Made by a program: the position numbers and the translations under genes. DNA of 64,000 nucleotides. Origin: Candidatus Legionella polyplacis (GTDB lineage: Bacteria > Pseudomonadota > Gammaproteobacteria > Legionellales > Legionellaceae). The stretch covers positions 248,001-312,000 of the forward strand of contig NZ_CP135136.1 in assembly GCF_037013735.1 (NCBI RefSeq). The letters are read 5' to 3'. The notes under the pieces are model-generated. The model was not told the DNA's origin. It ran no database searches and saw nothing but the letters and a program-made list of their open reading frames with translations. Positions 1-8,917 of the stretch are shown here, piece by piece (within the stretch, counting starts at the first letter, position 1; each line of letters begins with the position of its first letter).

Positions 1-629
1 CTGATTTTAATTCCTCATTCATTCTACCTTGTGACGTAACACAAGATAAAGAAATATATCTAACTTTTGACAAAATAAAAAAAAAATGGGGAACATTAAA
101 CGGATTAATACATTCTATTGCCTTTACTCCAACAAATCAAATAAAAGGAGGAAATTTTATTAAAAATATAAACAAAAAAGATTATTTAATATCCCAAGAA
201 ATAAGTACTTATAGTCTTATAGAAATATCTAAAAATGCATTTCCGTTAATGAAAAACTCCAACGGGTCTATAGTAACTCTAAGTTACTATGGTGCTGAAA
301 AAGTAATACCTAATTATAATACAATGGGAATTACAAAATCTAGTTTAGAATCTTCTGTTCGTTATTTGTCATTTAATTTAGGAAAAATGAACATACGTGT
401 TAATGCAATTTCTCCCGGTCCAATAAAAACTATATCTTCATCAAGAATAAAAGATTTCAATAAAATTAAAACAATTTATAAAAATTCTACACCACTACAA
501 CGCAATGTATCTATAAAAGAAATAGGGCAAGTTGCAGTATTTTTATGTTCAGATTTATCATCAGGAATTACCGGAGAAATTGTACATGTAGATGCCGGTT
601 ATCATGTAATGGGGATAACAAGATATTAA
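1..629 (+). CDS. fabI: Enoyl-[acyl-carrier-protein] reductase (NADH), 3' part, cut by the window edge
   Basis: The reading frame is open from base 3 and ends with TAA at 627-629, giving the last 208 residues of a protein usually about 260 long. FabI performs the final NADH-dependent reduction of each fatty-acid elongation cycle in the cytosol. The short-chain dehydrogenase active site is visible as SYYGAEKVIPNYNTMGITK, with the catalytic Tyr and the Lys seven residues later in the usual Y-x6-K spacing. It is followed by RVNAISPGPIKT and the C-terminal FLCSDLSSGITGE and HVDAGYHVMG, all typical of FabI rather than FabG. The N-terminal nucleotide-binding part lies outside the window. I see no sign of decay. 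Confidence 0.95.
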   Translation, partial: DFNSSFILPCDVTQDKEIYLTFDKIKKKWGTLNGLIHSIAFTPTNQIKGGNFIKNINKKDYLISQEISTYSLIEISKNAFPLMKNSNGSIVTLSYYGAEKVIPNYNTMGITKSSLESSVRYLSFNLGKMNIRVNAISPGPIKTISSSRIKDFNKIKTIYKNSTPLQRNVSIKEIGQVAVFLCSDLSSGITGEIVHVDAGYHVMGITRY

Positions 630-819
630 ATTTTTTATAAAAAGACTTTAATAACACACAACATAACAATATATTCTTTTTCGTAATTACTATAAAAACA
701 TAAATAAAAAATTTTTATTATAAAATCGTATACATTCAAATAAATAAAAAGAATTATTTTTAATAATAAAAATACCGACTATAAAATAAATCTGTAATAA
801 ATTCTACTATATCAAAAAA

Positions 820-892
820 CGGAGTGAACGGGACTCGAACCCGCGACCCCCGGCGTGACAGGCCGGTATTCTACCAACTGAACTACCACTCC
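820..892 (-). tRNA. tRNA-Asp (GTC)
   Basis: On the minus strand the sequence begins GGAGTGGTAGTTCAG and folds as a cloverleaf with anticodon GTC in the loop CTGTCAC. The T-arm is GCGGGTTCGAGTCCCGT and the discriminator base is G73, as expected for Asp. The CCA end is not encoded, since a T-run follows. It lies about 60 bases from tRNA-Val on the same strand, downstream of hupB. Confidence 0.97.
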
Positions 893-950
893 ACAATTTT
901 TTTAATTAATAAATACTTAAAAAAAAATATAAAAATACGAAATAAAATCC

Positions 951-1024
951 TAGGTACTGCAGGAATTGAACCTGCGACCCTCGCCTTGTAAGGACGATGC
1001 TCTCCCAAACTGAGCTAAGTACCC
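951..1024 (-). tRNA. tRNA-Val (TAC)
   Basis: The minus-strand sequence starts GGGTACTTAGCTCAG, has anticodon TAC in the loop CTTACAA, and ends with discriminator A73. The acceptor stem pairs throughout, with a G-U at the first position. CCA is not encoded. It sits between hupB and tRNA-Asp. Confidence 0.97.
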
Positions 1025-1121
1025 AATAATGATCTTATTCATAAAATACTTATTCAATAAAAAACCAAAACATTAATCTTTTTAATTTAATTAAAAATAT
1101 AACAATCAAAAAAATAAATTC

Positions 1122-1391
1122 CTATAAAAAATTTTTCAATTTCTTTCCAGCTCTAAACTTTATAATTTTTGAAGCTTTAATATGAATCATTTTACCATTT
1201 TGTGGATTTCTACCCATACGTTCAGAACGTAAAACCGTATAAAAAGAACCAAATCCAGGTAATACAACAGTATCTCCATGTTTTAAAGTATTGACAATAG
1301 ATGATATTAAAGAATCAATAATACAATTTACACTAGTTTTAGTAATACCAGAATTTTTTGAAATTACTTTAACTAATTCACTTTTATTCAT
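1122..1391 (-). CDS. hupB: DNA-binding protein HU
   Basis: A complete 89-residue histone-like protein that bends and compacts DNA as a dimer. It shows the family core: an N-terminal helical part (MNKSELVKVISKNSG), the turn GDTVVLPGFGSF, and the DNA-binding beta arm with GRNPQNGK, where the Pro intercalates into the minor groove. The start ATG at 1391 is preceded by a purine-rich GAGATGAGATAAG. It follows lon on the same strand, as in many gammaproteobacteria, but has its own promoter-like sequence at 1431-1459. I see no ppiD downstream, only two tRNAs. Confidence 0.95.
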   Translation of the reverse strand: MNKSELVKVISKNSGITKTSVNCIIDSLISSIVNTLKHGDTVVLPGFGSFYTVLRSERMGRNPQNGKMIHIKASKIIKFRAGKKLKNFL

Positions 1392-1430
1392 CTTATCTCA
1401 TCTCTTTTTTTTTAATATTAAAAAATCTTG

Positions 1431-1459
1431 ATTTAACCAAATTTATTACATAGAGTCAA
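1431..1459 (-). promoter_or_regulatory. Candidate sigma-70 promoter of hupB
   Basis: On the minus strand, TTGACT is followed after 17 bases by TTAAAT, about 40 bases upstream of the hupB start. The -35 matches five of six consensus bases and the spacing is ideal. The -10 is weaker. In such AT-rich DNA -10-like words are common, so the support comes mainly from the -35 and the spacing. Confidence 0.45.
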
Positions 1460-1507
1460 GTATTTACTCGTAAAAATCTAATAAAATAAAAAACCTACTA
1501 TTTTTTT

Positions 1508-3871
1508 TCAAATTTTTTTAATCAAAGAAAAACGAAATACTTCTTCTATATCTTTCACAGTATGTATATTAATTTTTTTTAAAACATTACTAGGAACATC
1601 TTCTAAATCCTTGTAATTTTCTTCTGGAATAAGGACATCTTTAATATTAAAACGACAAGCCGCTAATAACTTTTCTTTCAAACCTCCTATAGGAAGTATC
1701 TTTCCCAATAAAGTAATCTCACCAGTCATAGCTATATCATAACGCACAGGAATTTTCGTTACAACAGAAATCAAAGCCACACAAACACCTATTCCAGCAC
1801 TTGGACCATCTTTTGGTATAGCACCCTCTGGTATATGAATATGAAAATCATTTTCATCATAAAAATCCCTTTCTAACTTCAAAAAGTTAGCATAACTCCT
1901 AACTACAGTCATAGCTGCATAAATAGATTCTTGCATAACTTTACCTAGCTGACCTGTACGAATAATTTTTCCTTTACCAGGAACCATTAATGCTTCTATT
2001 ATCAATACTTCACCACCTACAGATGTCCATGCAAGTCCATTTACGCGACCAACATAATTAAATTTACATTTAATATGTTCATAAGTATATTTTTTAACTC
2101 CTAAATATTTTTTTACATTAAAAGATGATACAACAAGTCTATTTTTTTTATTTTTAACCAATAAATTTTTAACTACCTTTCTACAAATACTAGAAATTTC
2201 TCTTTCTAAATTCCTAACACCAGCTTCACGTGTATAATAATAAATTATTTCATAAATAGCACTTTCTGTAATATTTAATTCATTTTTTTTTAATCCATTC
2301 AAATTTATTTGCTTTGGAACAAGATACTTCTTAGCAATAAACAATTTCTCTTGATCAGTATAACCAGGCAAACGAATAATCTCCATCCTATCTAATAACG
2401 GAACTGGAATATCCAAAGAATTTGCAGTAGCAATAAACATTACTTCACTTAAATCATAATCAACTTCCAAATAATGATCATTAAACATATAATTTTGCTC
2501 TGCATCTAACACTTCCAACAATGCAGATGATGGATCTCCACGAAAATCCATAGCCATTTTATCTACTTCATCCAACATCATCAAAGGATTTTTTACTTTT
2601 GCTTTACATAATTTTTGAATAATCTTTCCAGGCATAGATCCAATATATGTTTTTCTATGGCCCCTAATTTCAGCTTCATCACGTAATCCACCCAATGAAA
2701 ATCTAATAAAAGTCCTACCAATTGCTCTAGCAATTGATCTTCCTAATGAAGTTTTACCAACACCTGGTGGTCCAACAAAACATAAAATAGGACCTTTTAA
2801 ATTCTTAACTCTTTTTTGAACAGCTAAATATTCAATTATACGATCTTTTATTTTATCTAGACCATAATGTTCTTCATTTAACAAAAATTCTGCTTTTTGT
2901 AAATCAAACTCTATTTTATTTCTTTTTTTCCAAGGAACAGATAACATCCAATCAAGATAATTTCTAATCACTGTAGCTTCTGCTGATATAGAAGACATCA
3001 TTTTTAATTTATATAATTCCGATAATGACTTATCCATAGCTTCATGATGCATACCAGAATTTTTTATATTATTCTCTAATTTTTTAATTTCATCTCCCTC
3101 ATCACTAATTTTACTAAGTTCTTTTTGAATTGCTTTTATTTGTTCATTTAAATAATATTCACGTTGAGTTTTTTCCATCTGCTTTTTTACACGTTCCCTA
3201 ATTTTTTTTTCTGCGCACAACAAATCAATTTCTATCTCTAATTTAGCGATAAGATTTTCTAATCTTTTTCTCACATCAATAATTTCTAAAAAACTTTGTT
3301 TATCTGAAACTTTTAAAGTTAAATTAGAAACAATAGTATCAGATAATTTTCCAGGATTTTCTATTGCTGAAACAACATTAATCACCTCTAAAGGAATTTT
3401 TTTATTTAAACTTATATATTGTTCAAACTGAGATATTAAAGTACGTTTTAAAATTAAAATATCTTTACTATCATCAATATAAAATTGATTAACTTCTACT
3501 AGAATATCTAATTCCACTTCCAAATAACCTTTATCTTTACACGAATAAATAACCCTAGCACGTTTATCTCCTTCAACCAATATCTTAACAGTTCCATCTG
3601 GTAATTTTAATAATTGTAAAATATTAGAAATTGTTCCTACAGAATAAATATCCTCTAAATTAGGATCATCATCAGATGATTCCTTCTGAGCCACTAAAAA
3701 AATCTGTTTACTATCAATCATAGAAGCTTCTAAAGCTTTAATAGACTTTTCTCTTCCAACAAATAAAGGAACAACCATATTTGGATATACTACTACATCT
3801 CTAAGAGGTAAAACAGGAAATAACAACTTTCCATGTATATTATCTTTTATCGTTAATTTAGTTTCAGACAT
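1508..3871 (-). CDS. lon: ATP-dependent protease Lon
   Basis: A full-length 787-residue Lon, a homo-oligomeric cytosolic protease that unfolds and degrades damaged and regulatory proteins. The N-terminal substrate-binding domain starts at LFPVLPLRDVVVYPNM, followed by a long coiled region and the AAA+ module with Walker A GPPGVGKT (Lys373) and Walker B-type MMLDEVDKM. The C-terminal protease domain carries PKDGPSAG with catalytic Ser691 and the catalytic Lys about residue 734 in GGLKEKLL. The ATG at 3871 matches the usual Lon N-terminus. It lies between clpX and hupB. A promoter-like pair lies about 100 bases upstream. Confidence 0.97.
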   Translation of the reverse strand: MSETKLTIKDNIHGKLLFPVLPLRDVVVYPNMVVPLFVGREKSIKALEASMIDSKQIFLVAQKESSDDDPNLEDIYSVGTISNILQLLKLPDGTVKILVEGDKRARVIYSCKDKGYLEVELDILVEVNQFYIDDSKDILILKRTLISQFEQYISLNKKIPLEVINVVSAIENPGKLSDTIVSNLTLKVSDKQSFLEIIDVRKRLENLIAKLEIEIDLLCAEKKIRERVKKQMEKTQREYYLNEQIKAIQKELSKISDEGDEIKKLENNIKNSGMHHEAMDKSLSELYKLKMMSSISAEATVIRNYLDWMLSVPWKKRNKIEFDLQKAEFLLNEEHYGLDKIKDRIIEYLAVQKRVKNLKGPILCFVGPPGVGKTSLGRSIARAIGRTFIRFSLGGLRDEAEIRGHRKTYIGSMPGKIIQKLCKAKVKNPLMMLDEVDKMAMDFRGDPSSALLEVLDAEQNYMFNDHYLEVDYDLSEVMFIATANSLDIPVPLLDRMEIIRLPGYTDQEKLFIAKKYLVPKQINLNGLKKNELNITESAIYEIIYYYTREAGVRNLEREISSICRKVVKNLLVKNKKNRLVVSSFNVKKYLGVKKYTYEHIKCKFNYVGRVNGLAWTSVGGEVLIIEALMVPGKGKIIRTGQLGKVMQESIYAAMTVVRSYANFLKLERDFYDENDFHIHIPEGAIPKDGPSAGIGVCVALISVVTKIPVRYDIAMTGEITLLGKILPIGGLKEKLLAACRFNIKDVLIPEENYKDLEDVPSNVLKKINIHTVKDIEEVFRFSLIKKI

Positions 3872-3970
3872 ACTGTTTATTTAAAATCCTTAAATAACTT
3901 TATTATATAACACAGCAAAATTATAAATTTATAAAAAATTCATATATTATTAAAATATAATATACCCAAT

Positions 3971-3999
3971 TTATAAATAAAATCTAACCCGCCAATCAA
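3971..3999 (-). promoter_or_regulatory. Candidate promoter of lon with a GC-rich spacer
   Basis: On the minus strand TTGATT is followed after 17 bases by TTATAA, about 100 bases upstream of the lon start. The spacer starts with GGCGGGTTAG, an unusually GC-rich patch for this genome. No clear sigma-32 heat-shock consensus is present, although lon is often a heat-shock gene. Support is moderate to low. Confidence 0.35.
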
Positions 4000-4034
4000 T
4001 TAGTACAATAACCATATAATTAATATATAAAATT

Positions 4035-5297
4035 TTAACTTTGTTCATTCTTATTATTATAAAGAATAATAGGTTTTATTACATTATTTATTACATTTTC
4101 ATTAATAATTACTTTATAAACATTGTCAATAGAAGGTAATTCATACATTATATCTAATAAAATATTTTCTAAAATAGATCTTAAACCTCTAGCACCTAAT
4201 TTTTTTTCTAGAGCCATTTTGGCAATTAAAGATAAAGATCTATCACAAAACTCTAATTCAACATTATCAATTTTAAATAAACTGTAAAACTGTTTTACCA
4301 ATGCATTTTTAGGTTTAGTTAAAACATTTATTAAATCTTCCTCATCTAATTCATTTAAAACAGTCACAATAGGCAGCCTTCCAACAAACTCAGGAATTAA
4401 ACCATACTTAATTAAATCTTCTGATTCTAAATTATTAAAAATTTTTTGTGTAAATTGATTACTATTTGTATTTCTTAATGTAGAAATAAAACCAATACCA
4501 GAAAATTTTTTTTCACGATCTTTAATAATATTATCTAATCCAGAAAATGCACCACCACAAATAAACAAAATATTAGAAGTATCAACTTGCAAAAATTCTT
4601 GATGAGGATGTTTTCTACCACCCTTCGGTGGTATATACGCAATAGTCCCCTCCATTATTTTTAATAATGCTTGCTGTACTCCCTCCCCAGAAACGTCCCT
4701 AGTTATAGAAGGATTATCAGATTTTTTAGAAATTTTATCGATTTCATCTATATATACAATCCCTTTTTGTGCTTTACCAATATCATAGTCACATTTTTGC
4801 AATAATTTTTGAATAACATTTTCTACATCTTCCCCAACATATCCTGCTTCAGTAAGCGTAGTAGCATCAGAAATAGAAAAAGGCACATCCAAAAATCTAG
4901 CTAAAGTTTGAGCTAACAAGGTTTTTCCACACCCTGTTGGTCCTATTAACAAAATATTACTTTTACTTATCTCAACATCATCATCTGTAATATTTTTGAA
5001 TAAACGTTTATAATGATTATAAACACCGACAGACAAAATTTTTTTTGTATGAAATTGACCAACTACATACTGATTTAAAAAATTCATTATCTCCTTAGGT
5101 TTCGGTAACTTTTGACTTTTGTTTATATAAGAAGAACCATTATATTGTTCATCATTAATTATATCATTACACAATGAAACACACTCATTACAAACAAAAA
5201 CAGAAGGACCGGCAATTAACTTTTTAACTTCTAATTGATTTTTCCCACAAAACGAACAACATAAAATCTTATTTTCCCCATTATTAGATTTATTCAC
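4035..5297 (-). CDS. clpX: ATP-dependent Clp protease ATP-binding subunit ClpX
   Basis: A 420-residue AAA+ unfoldase that feeds substrates to ClpP. The N-terminal zinc-binding domain has four cysteines (about residues 14, 17, 36, 39) in CSFCGKNQ and VFVCNECV. Next come Walker A GPTGCGKT, Walker B YIDEIDKI, and the ClpP-docking loop with the IGF tripeptide in FSGIGFIS. The start codon is GTG: a strong Shine-Dalgarno AAGGAG lies nine bases upstream, and starting there gives the normal N-terminus. It is encoded downstream of clpP with a gap of about 200 bases. Confidence 0.97.
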   Translation of the reverse strand: MNKSNNGENKILCCSFCGKNQLEVKKLIAGPSVFVCNECVSLCNDIINDEQYNGSSYINKSQKLPKPKEIMNFLNQYVVGQFHTKKILSVGVYNHYKRLFKNITDDDVEISKSNILLIGPTGCGKTLLAQTLARFLDVPFSISDATTLTEAGYVGEDVENVIQKLLQKCDYDIGKAQKGIVYIDEIDKISKKSDNPSITRDVSGEGVQQALLKIMEGTIAYIPPKGGRKHPHQEFLQVDTSNILFICGGAFSGLDNIIKDREKKFSGIGFISTLRNTNSNQFTQKIFNNLESEDLIKYGLIPEFVGRLPIVTVLNELDEEDLINVLTKPKNALVKQFYSLFKIDNVELEFCDRSLSLIAKMALEKKLGARGLRSILENILLDIMYELPSIDNVYKVIINENVINNVIKPIILYNNKNEQS

Positions 5298-5505
5298 CCA
5301 AATAAACTCCTTTTATGATTAAAATTCATCTAACAACTTTCAAAAATTTATAAAAAATTTGAACAAAATCACACTCTTCAAAATTATTATAAAAATTATC
5401 AAAAACCATATAATAATTATATATTATTAATCTATAACCTAAAGATCAATAAATACCAAATTTAATAAAATTTAACTAACAAAACATAATCTTTTTTACA
5501 AAAAA

Positions 5506-6123
5506 TTAACGATTATAAAGAATCTTATCAATTAAACCATACTTAATAGCTTCTACAGCATTCATAAAATTGTCACGTTCTGTATCTACTTTAATTTTTT
5601 CAGATGTATTATTTGTATGTTTTGCTAAAATATCATTTAGACGATTTCTCATTAATAATATTTCTCTAGCATGTATTTCTATATCAGAAGCTTGTCCTTT
5701 ATATCCACCCAAAGGTTGATGAATCATCATTACCGCGTTTGGCAAACAAAATCTCTTTCCTTTTGCACCAGCACAAAGTAATAAAGCAGCTGCACTAGAT
5801 GCCTGACCAATACATATTGTACTAACATCTGGTTTTACATATTGCATGGTATCATAAATTGCAAGACCAGAAGTAACCATACCACCAGGAGAATTAATAT
5901 ATAAAAATATATCTTTCATAGAATTTTCCGATTCCAAAAACAATAATTGTGCAATAATTAAATTAGCCATAAAATCTTCTATTTCTCCCATAAGAAAAAT
6001 AATACGATCTTTTAATAATTTCGAATATATATCAAAAGATCTTTCTCCTTTAAATGTTTTTTCAATTACCATTGGAACAAAATTGGAAAAAAAATGCATT
6101 TTTTTACTTAAATAATCTGTCAT
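5506..6123 (-). CDS. clpP: ATP-dependent Clp protease proteolytic subunit ClpP
   Basis: A complete 205-residue serine protease that forms the double-ring chamber of ClpXP. The catalytic triad is visible: Ser110 in [10 protein letters not shown], His135 in [10 protein letters not shown], and Asp184 in DTERDNF. The oxyanion region NSPGG is also present. The start overlaps the 3' end of tig by 20 bases. An internal Met at position 9 is an alternative start and would shorten the propeptide. The overlap suggests translation coupled to trigger factor, so a nascent-chain chaperone and the protease are made together. Confidence 0.96.
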   Translation of the reverse strand: MTDYLSKKMHFFSNFVPMVIEKTFKGERSFDIYSKLLKDRIIFLMGEIEDFMANLIIAQLLFLESENSMKDIFLYINSPGGMVTSGLAIYDTMQYVKPDVSTICIGQASSAAALLLCAGAKGKRFCLPNAVMMIHQPLGGYKGQASDIEIHAREILLMRNRLNDILAKHTNNTSEKIKVDTERDNFMNAVEAIKYGLIDKILYNR

Positions 6124-7465
6124 ATGTAAACATATATTGTTTTTTATTTTTCATAATATTAATTATATCCTTATAATTTACAAATTCTGTAATTAAATTT
6201 GCATTTTTACTGATTTTTTTAGCTAAAATCTTCTCTAATGCTAAAGATCTTATTTTTTTATTATAATCATATTTCTTATTATATAAAAATTTAATCTCAT
6301 TTGGATCTTTACATAACTTAGATAATTCATTAATCGTTTTATTAATTATATTTTGATTTAATGTTAAATTATTTTTTTTTATATATTCAGATAATAATAA
6401 ATATCGATGTACACGTTTTCTTGCCTGATTATAAAATATTGAATCATACATATTATCAAAAATCTTTTTATTTATTATATTCTTATCTTTGAATATATGT
6501 AAACTTAATTCATTTTTTAAAAAGTTCATTTCTTGATTAACTAAAGATTCCGGTAATTCAAATTCATTAAGTAATGTAAATGTTTCAAAAATTTCTTCCC
6601 TATTTATTAAATCAATATATTGATTCATTTCATTATTCATAATATTTTTAATATATTTTTTAAAATCCTCAATATCTCCATTATTAATATTAAATTTTCT
6701 TAAAAAAGTATTATTTAAATTCGGCAATTTACCTTCAAATATCTTATGAACAGTTATCTCAAAAATAAAAAAATTTTCTCTATCTAATGGATTTACCGAC
6801 AAAATTTTAGAAATAGGTATCTTAAGAATAAAAGTCTCACCAATTTTTTTGTTAATTAATCCATCTTCAAAACCAGGAAACATAGTTCTAGAACCTATAA
6901 TACATTCACAATTTTTAACACTCCTTTTAAAATGAAAATAATTACTAAAATTCTCTTTAAAACTAACTACAACCTTATCACCATCATGAACAACAGATCT
7001 ATTTACTTCATACCAATTTTTATTTTGAATTCTTAAATTCTCTAACACATACATTACATCTTCATCAGTTATTTTTGATACAAAATATTTTATATTTCTT
7101 CCATTTAAATCTAAATATTGGATATCTGGAAAAACCTCAAAAATAGCTGTATAAACTAAATCTTTCTTAAAATCAAAAGTATCACATTCTATAATAGGAG
7201 TATTGACTGGTGATATTTTTTTATCTTTAAACACCTGTTTCAGAGAAGATTCAATCATTTTCCATACAACATCTCTTGTAACTATATTACCATATCTCTT
7301 TTGTAAAATATATAAAGGAACTTTCCCAGTTCTAAAACCATTAATTCCAACTTTTTTAGAAAAATTTTTTAAATAAATATCCATATTATCTTTCAATAAT
7401 TTTAAAGGTATAGATACCGTAAGTTTTCTCTTCAATTTTTCTAAAACGTCAATTGATACCTGCAT
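6104..7465 (-). CDS. tig: Trigger factor (ribosome-associated chaperone, peptidyl-prolyl isomerase)
   Basis: I place the start at ATG 7465 (453 residues). The protein then begins [20 protein letters not shown] like other trigger factors, with AAGAGA a few bases upstream. The frame stays open upstream, but that extension runs into the tRNA-Leu gene and is not credible. The ribosome-binding N-terminal domain contains [17 protein letters not shown], matching the signature GFRxGKxP. The FKBP-like isomerase domain follows (GDKVVVSF... [15 protein letters not shown]), then a long helical, Lys/Asn-rich C-terminal part that is poorly conserved. It overlaps clpP by 20 bases. Confidence 0.94.
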   Translation of the reverse strand: MQVSIDVLEKLKRKLTVSIPLKLLKDNMDIYLKNFSKKVGINGFRTGKVPLYILQKRYGNIVTRDVVWKMIESSLKQVFKDKKISPVNTPIIECDTFDFKKDLVYTAIFEVFPDIQYLDLNGRNIKYFVSKITDEDVMYVLENLRIQNKNWYEVNRSVVHDGDKVVVSFKENFSNYFHFKRSVKNCECIIGSRTMFPGFEDGLINKKIGETFILKIPISKILSVNPLDRENFFIFEITVHKIFEGKLPNLNNTFLRKFNINNGDIEDFKKYIKNIMNNEMNQYIDLINREEIFETFTLLNEFELPESLVNQEMNFLKNELSLHIFKDKNIINKKIFDNMYDSIFYNQARKRVHRYLLLSEYIKKNNLTLNQNIINKTINELSKLCKDPNEIKFLYNKKYDYNKKIRSLALEKILAKKISKNANLITEFVNYKDIINIMKNKKQYMFTYDRLFK

Positions 7466-7495
7466 TAAAATTCTCTTAAAATTATATATTTTAAA

Positions 7496-7582
7496 TGCGA
7501 AAGGAGAGACTCGAACTCTCAAGAGAAATATATCTCATTGGAATCTAAATCCAACGTGTATACCAAATTCCACCACTTTCGC
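7496..7582 (-). tRNA. tRNA-Leu (TAG)
   Basis: An 87-base class II tRNA on the minus strand starting GCGAAAGTGGTGGAATTTGG, with anticodon TAG in the stem-loop TTGGA-TTTAGAT-TCCAA. It has a long variable arm, the T-arm GAGAGTTCGAGTCTCTC, and discriminator A73. CCA is not encoded. Only 30 bases separate it from the start of tig, so it may be processed from a transcript shared with tig. Confidence 0.97.
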
Positions 7583-7662
7583 GTATACAATATAATATAT
7601 CTAACCTAAAAATATATTTTTTTACAAAAAATATACTAAAAAATATTCAATTCTAAAATATG

Positions 7663-7736
7663 GGTGAATGATGGGGATCGAACCCACAACAACCGGGACC
7701 ACAACCCGATGCTCTACCAATTGAGCTACATTCACC
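7663..7736 (-). tRNA. tRNA-His (GTG)
   Basis: Minus-strand cloverleaf starting GGTGAATGTAGCTCAATTGG, with anticodon GTG in TTGTGGT. The extra 5' G (position -1) is encoded and faces C73, the identity element for histidyl-tRNA synthetase. The full CCA end is not encoded. Confidence 0.97.
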
Positions 7737-7820
7737 ACAAAATTATATTAGTAAAATATTTAATAAACAAAAATCCATTTAAAAAATAAGTTAAAAACCA
7801 TATTAATTATGATATAAAAT

Positions 7821-7895
7821 CGCGCCTGACAGGATTCGAACCTGTTACCATCGGCTTAGAAGGCCGATACTCTATCCTAAATGAGCTACAGGCGC
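7821..7895 (-). tRNA. tRNA-Arg (TCT)
   Basis: Minus-strand cloverleaf starting GCGCCTGTAGCTCATTTAGG, with anticodon TCT in CTTCTAA. The T-arm is ACAGGTTCGAATCCTGT and the discriminator is G73. It reads AGA, the arginine codon favoured in AT-rich genomes. CCA is not encoded. Confidence 0.97.
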
Positions 7896-7922
7896 ATAAA
7901 ATATATAAAAAACAAAACTCTA

Positions 7923-7996
7923 TCGGGGTAGAGGGATTTGAACCCACGACATTCTGCTCCCAAAGCAGACGCGCTACCAAACTGCGCTATACCCCG
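7923..7996 (-). tRNA. tRNA-Pro (TGG)
   Basis: Minus-strand cloverleaf starting CGGGGTATAGCGCAGTTTGG, with anticodon TGG in CTTTGGGA. The T-arm is GTGGGTTCAAATCCCTC and the discriminator is A73. It is the most upstream member of the tRNA-Pro/Arg/His/Leu group that leads into tig. Confidence 0.97.
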
Positions 7997-8454
7997 AAAA
8001 AACATTCTAACTTAAAAATAAAAAAAATTATATTACAATAAATACACTACAATAAATTTCTCTCTTTGATTAAATTTTTTAATAATCTATATAATATTTA
8101 TCTCTAATAAAATTTTAATAATATATTAACAAAAAATATTTTATATATTAATAGTATAAATTATTTATATTTTAAATATAAATCATATATTTAGCTATAG
8201 TTCAATATAAAATAACAAATTTTAAAAAAATAAATACATTAAAATTACATTTTTTTTTATAAAACTTTTTTATATAATATTTTTATAAAATTTTAACAAT
8301 TAATTATATTGACCAATTTTTGAATTGTAAAACAAAGATAAAATATTAATTAAAACAATGTTCTTTCATGTAAAATATGTTTATATCTAAAACTAAATAC
8401 TATATAAAATATAACCATTCTTTGACAGAACATTAACATAAGAGATATTCTAAA
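7997..8454. other. Intergenic region between tRNA-Pro and accB
   Basis: About 460 bases of AT-rich DNA between divergent transcription units. It should hold the promoter of the tRNA-tig block and that of accBC. A perfect TTGACA lies at 8422-8427, but its best -10 (TATTCT at 8446) would end only three bases before the accB ATG, so it may not be the promoter. I see no ORF or structured RNA. Confidence 0.5.
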
Positions 8455-8916
8455 ATGAATATTAAAAAAATACAAAAACTTATCAACCTACTAAAAAAAA
8501 ATAAAATTTATTCAATTGAAATTAAAGAAAATGAGAATCTTATAAAAATTAAAAATAACAACTGCTATCACGATAATAATAATATACCAAATAAACGTAC
8601 AATAAATAATGTAATGCCACAAACATCTATAAAGAATAAAAAACAAAATCTATCTAATAGTAAAAATAAAAATAAACTATATACAATATATTCTCCTATG
8701 GTAGGAACCCTATATACAGCTCCATCCCCAAATAAACCTCCATTTGTAAAAATAGGACAATTAATTAAAAAAGGAGATCCATTATGCATTATAGAAGCAA
8801 TGAAAATGTTTAATGAAATAGAAACTGATCATAATGGAATTATTAAAAATATACTAATCAAAAATAATGAACCAGTAGAATATAAACAACCACTATTTAT
8901 AATCGAGTTAACATAA
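8455..8916 (+). CDS. accB: Acetyl-CoA carboxylase biotin carboxyl carrier protein
   Basis: A 153-residue BCCP, the carrier whose biotin is carboxylated by AccC and hands CO2 to acetyl-CoA in the first committed step of fatty-acid synthesis. The C-terminal biotinyl domain (about residues 78-153) has the biotin-attachment motif EAMKM and the thumb-type insert YTAPSPNKPPFVKIGQ. The N-terminal segment is followed by a low-complexity Asn/Lys linker where Pro/Ala is usual, which fits the base composition. One base separates it from accC, so the pair is an operon. Confidence 0.96.
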   Translation: MNIKKIQKLINLLKKNKIYSIEIKENENLIKIKNNNCYHDNNNIPNKRTINNVMPQTSIKNKKQNLSNSKNKNKLYTIYSPMVGTLYTAPSPNKPPFVKIGQLIKKGDPLCIIEAMKMFNEIETDHNGIIKNILIKNNEPVEYKQPLFIIELT

Positions 8917-8917
8917 A

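Noticed and set aside
7466-7522. N-terminal extension of trigger factor beginning MRVRVSPF
   Set aside because: It is read from inside the tRNA-Leu gene; the family-like start is ATG 7465 with a purine-rich site before it.
8422-8451. TTGACA plus TATTCT as accB promoter
   Set aside because: Transcription would start at or after the ATG; at best a leaderless message, so not called.
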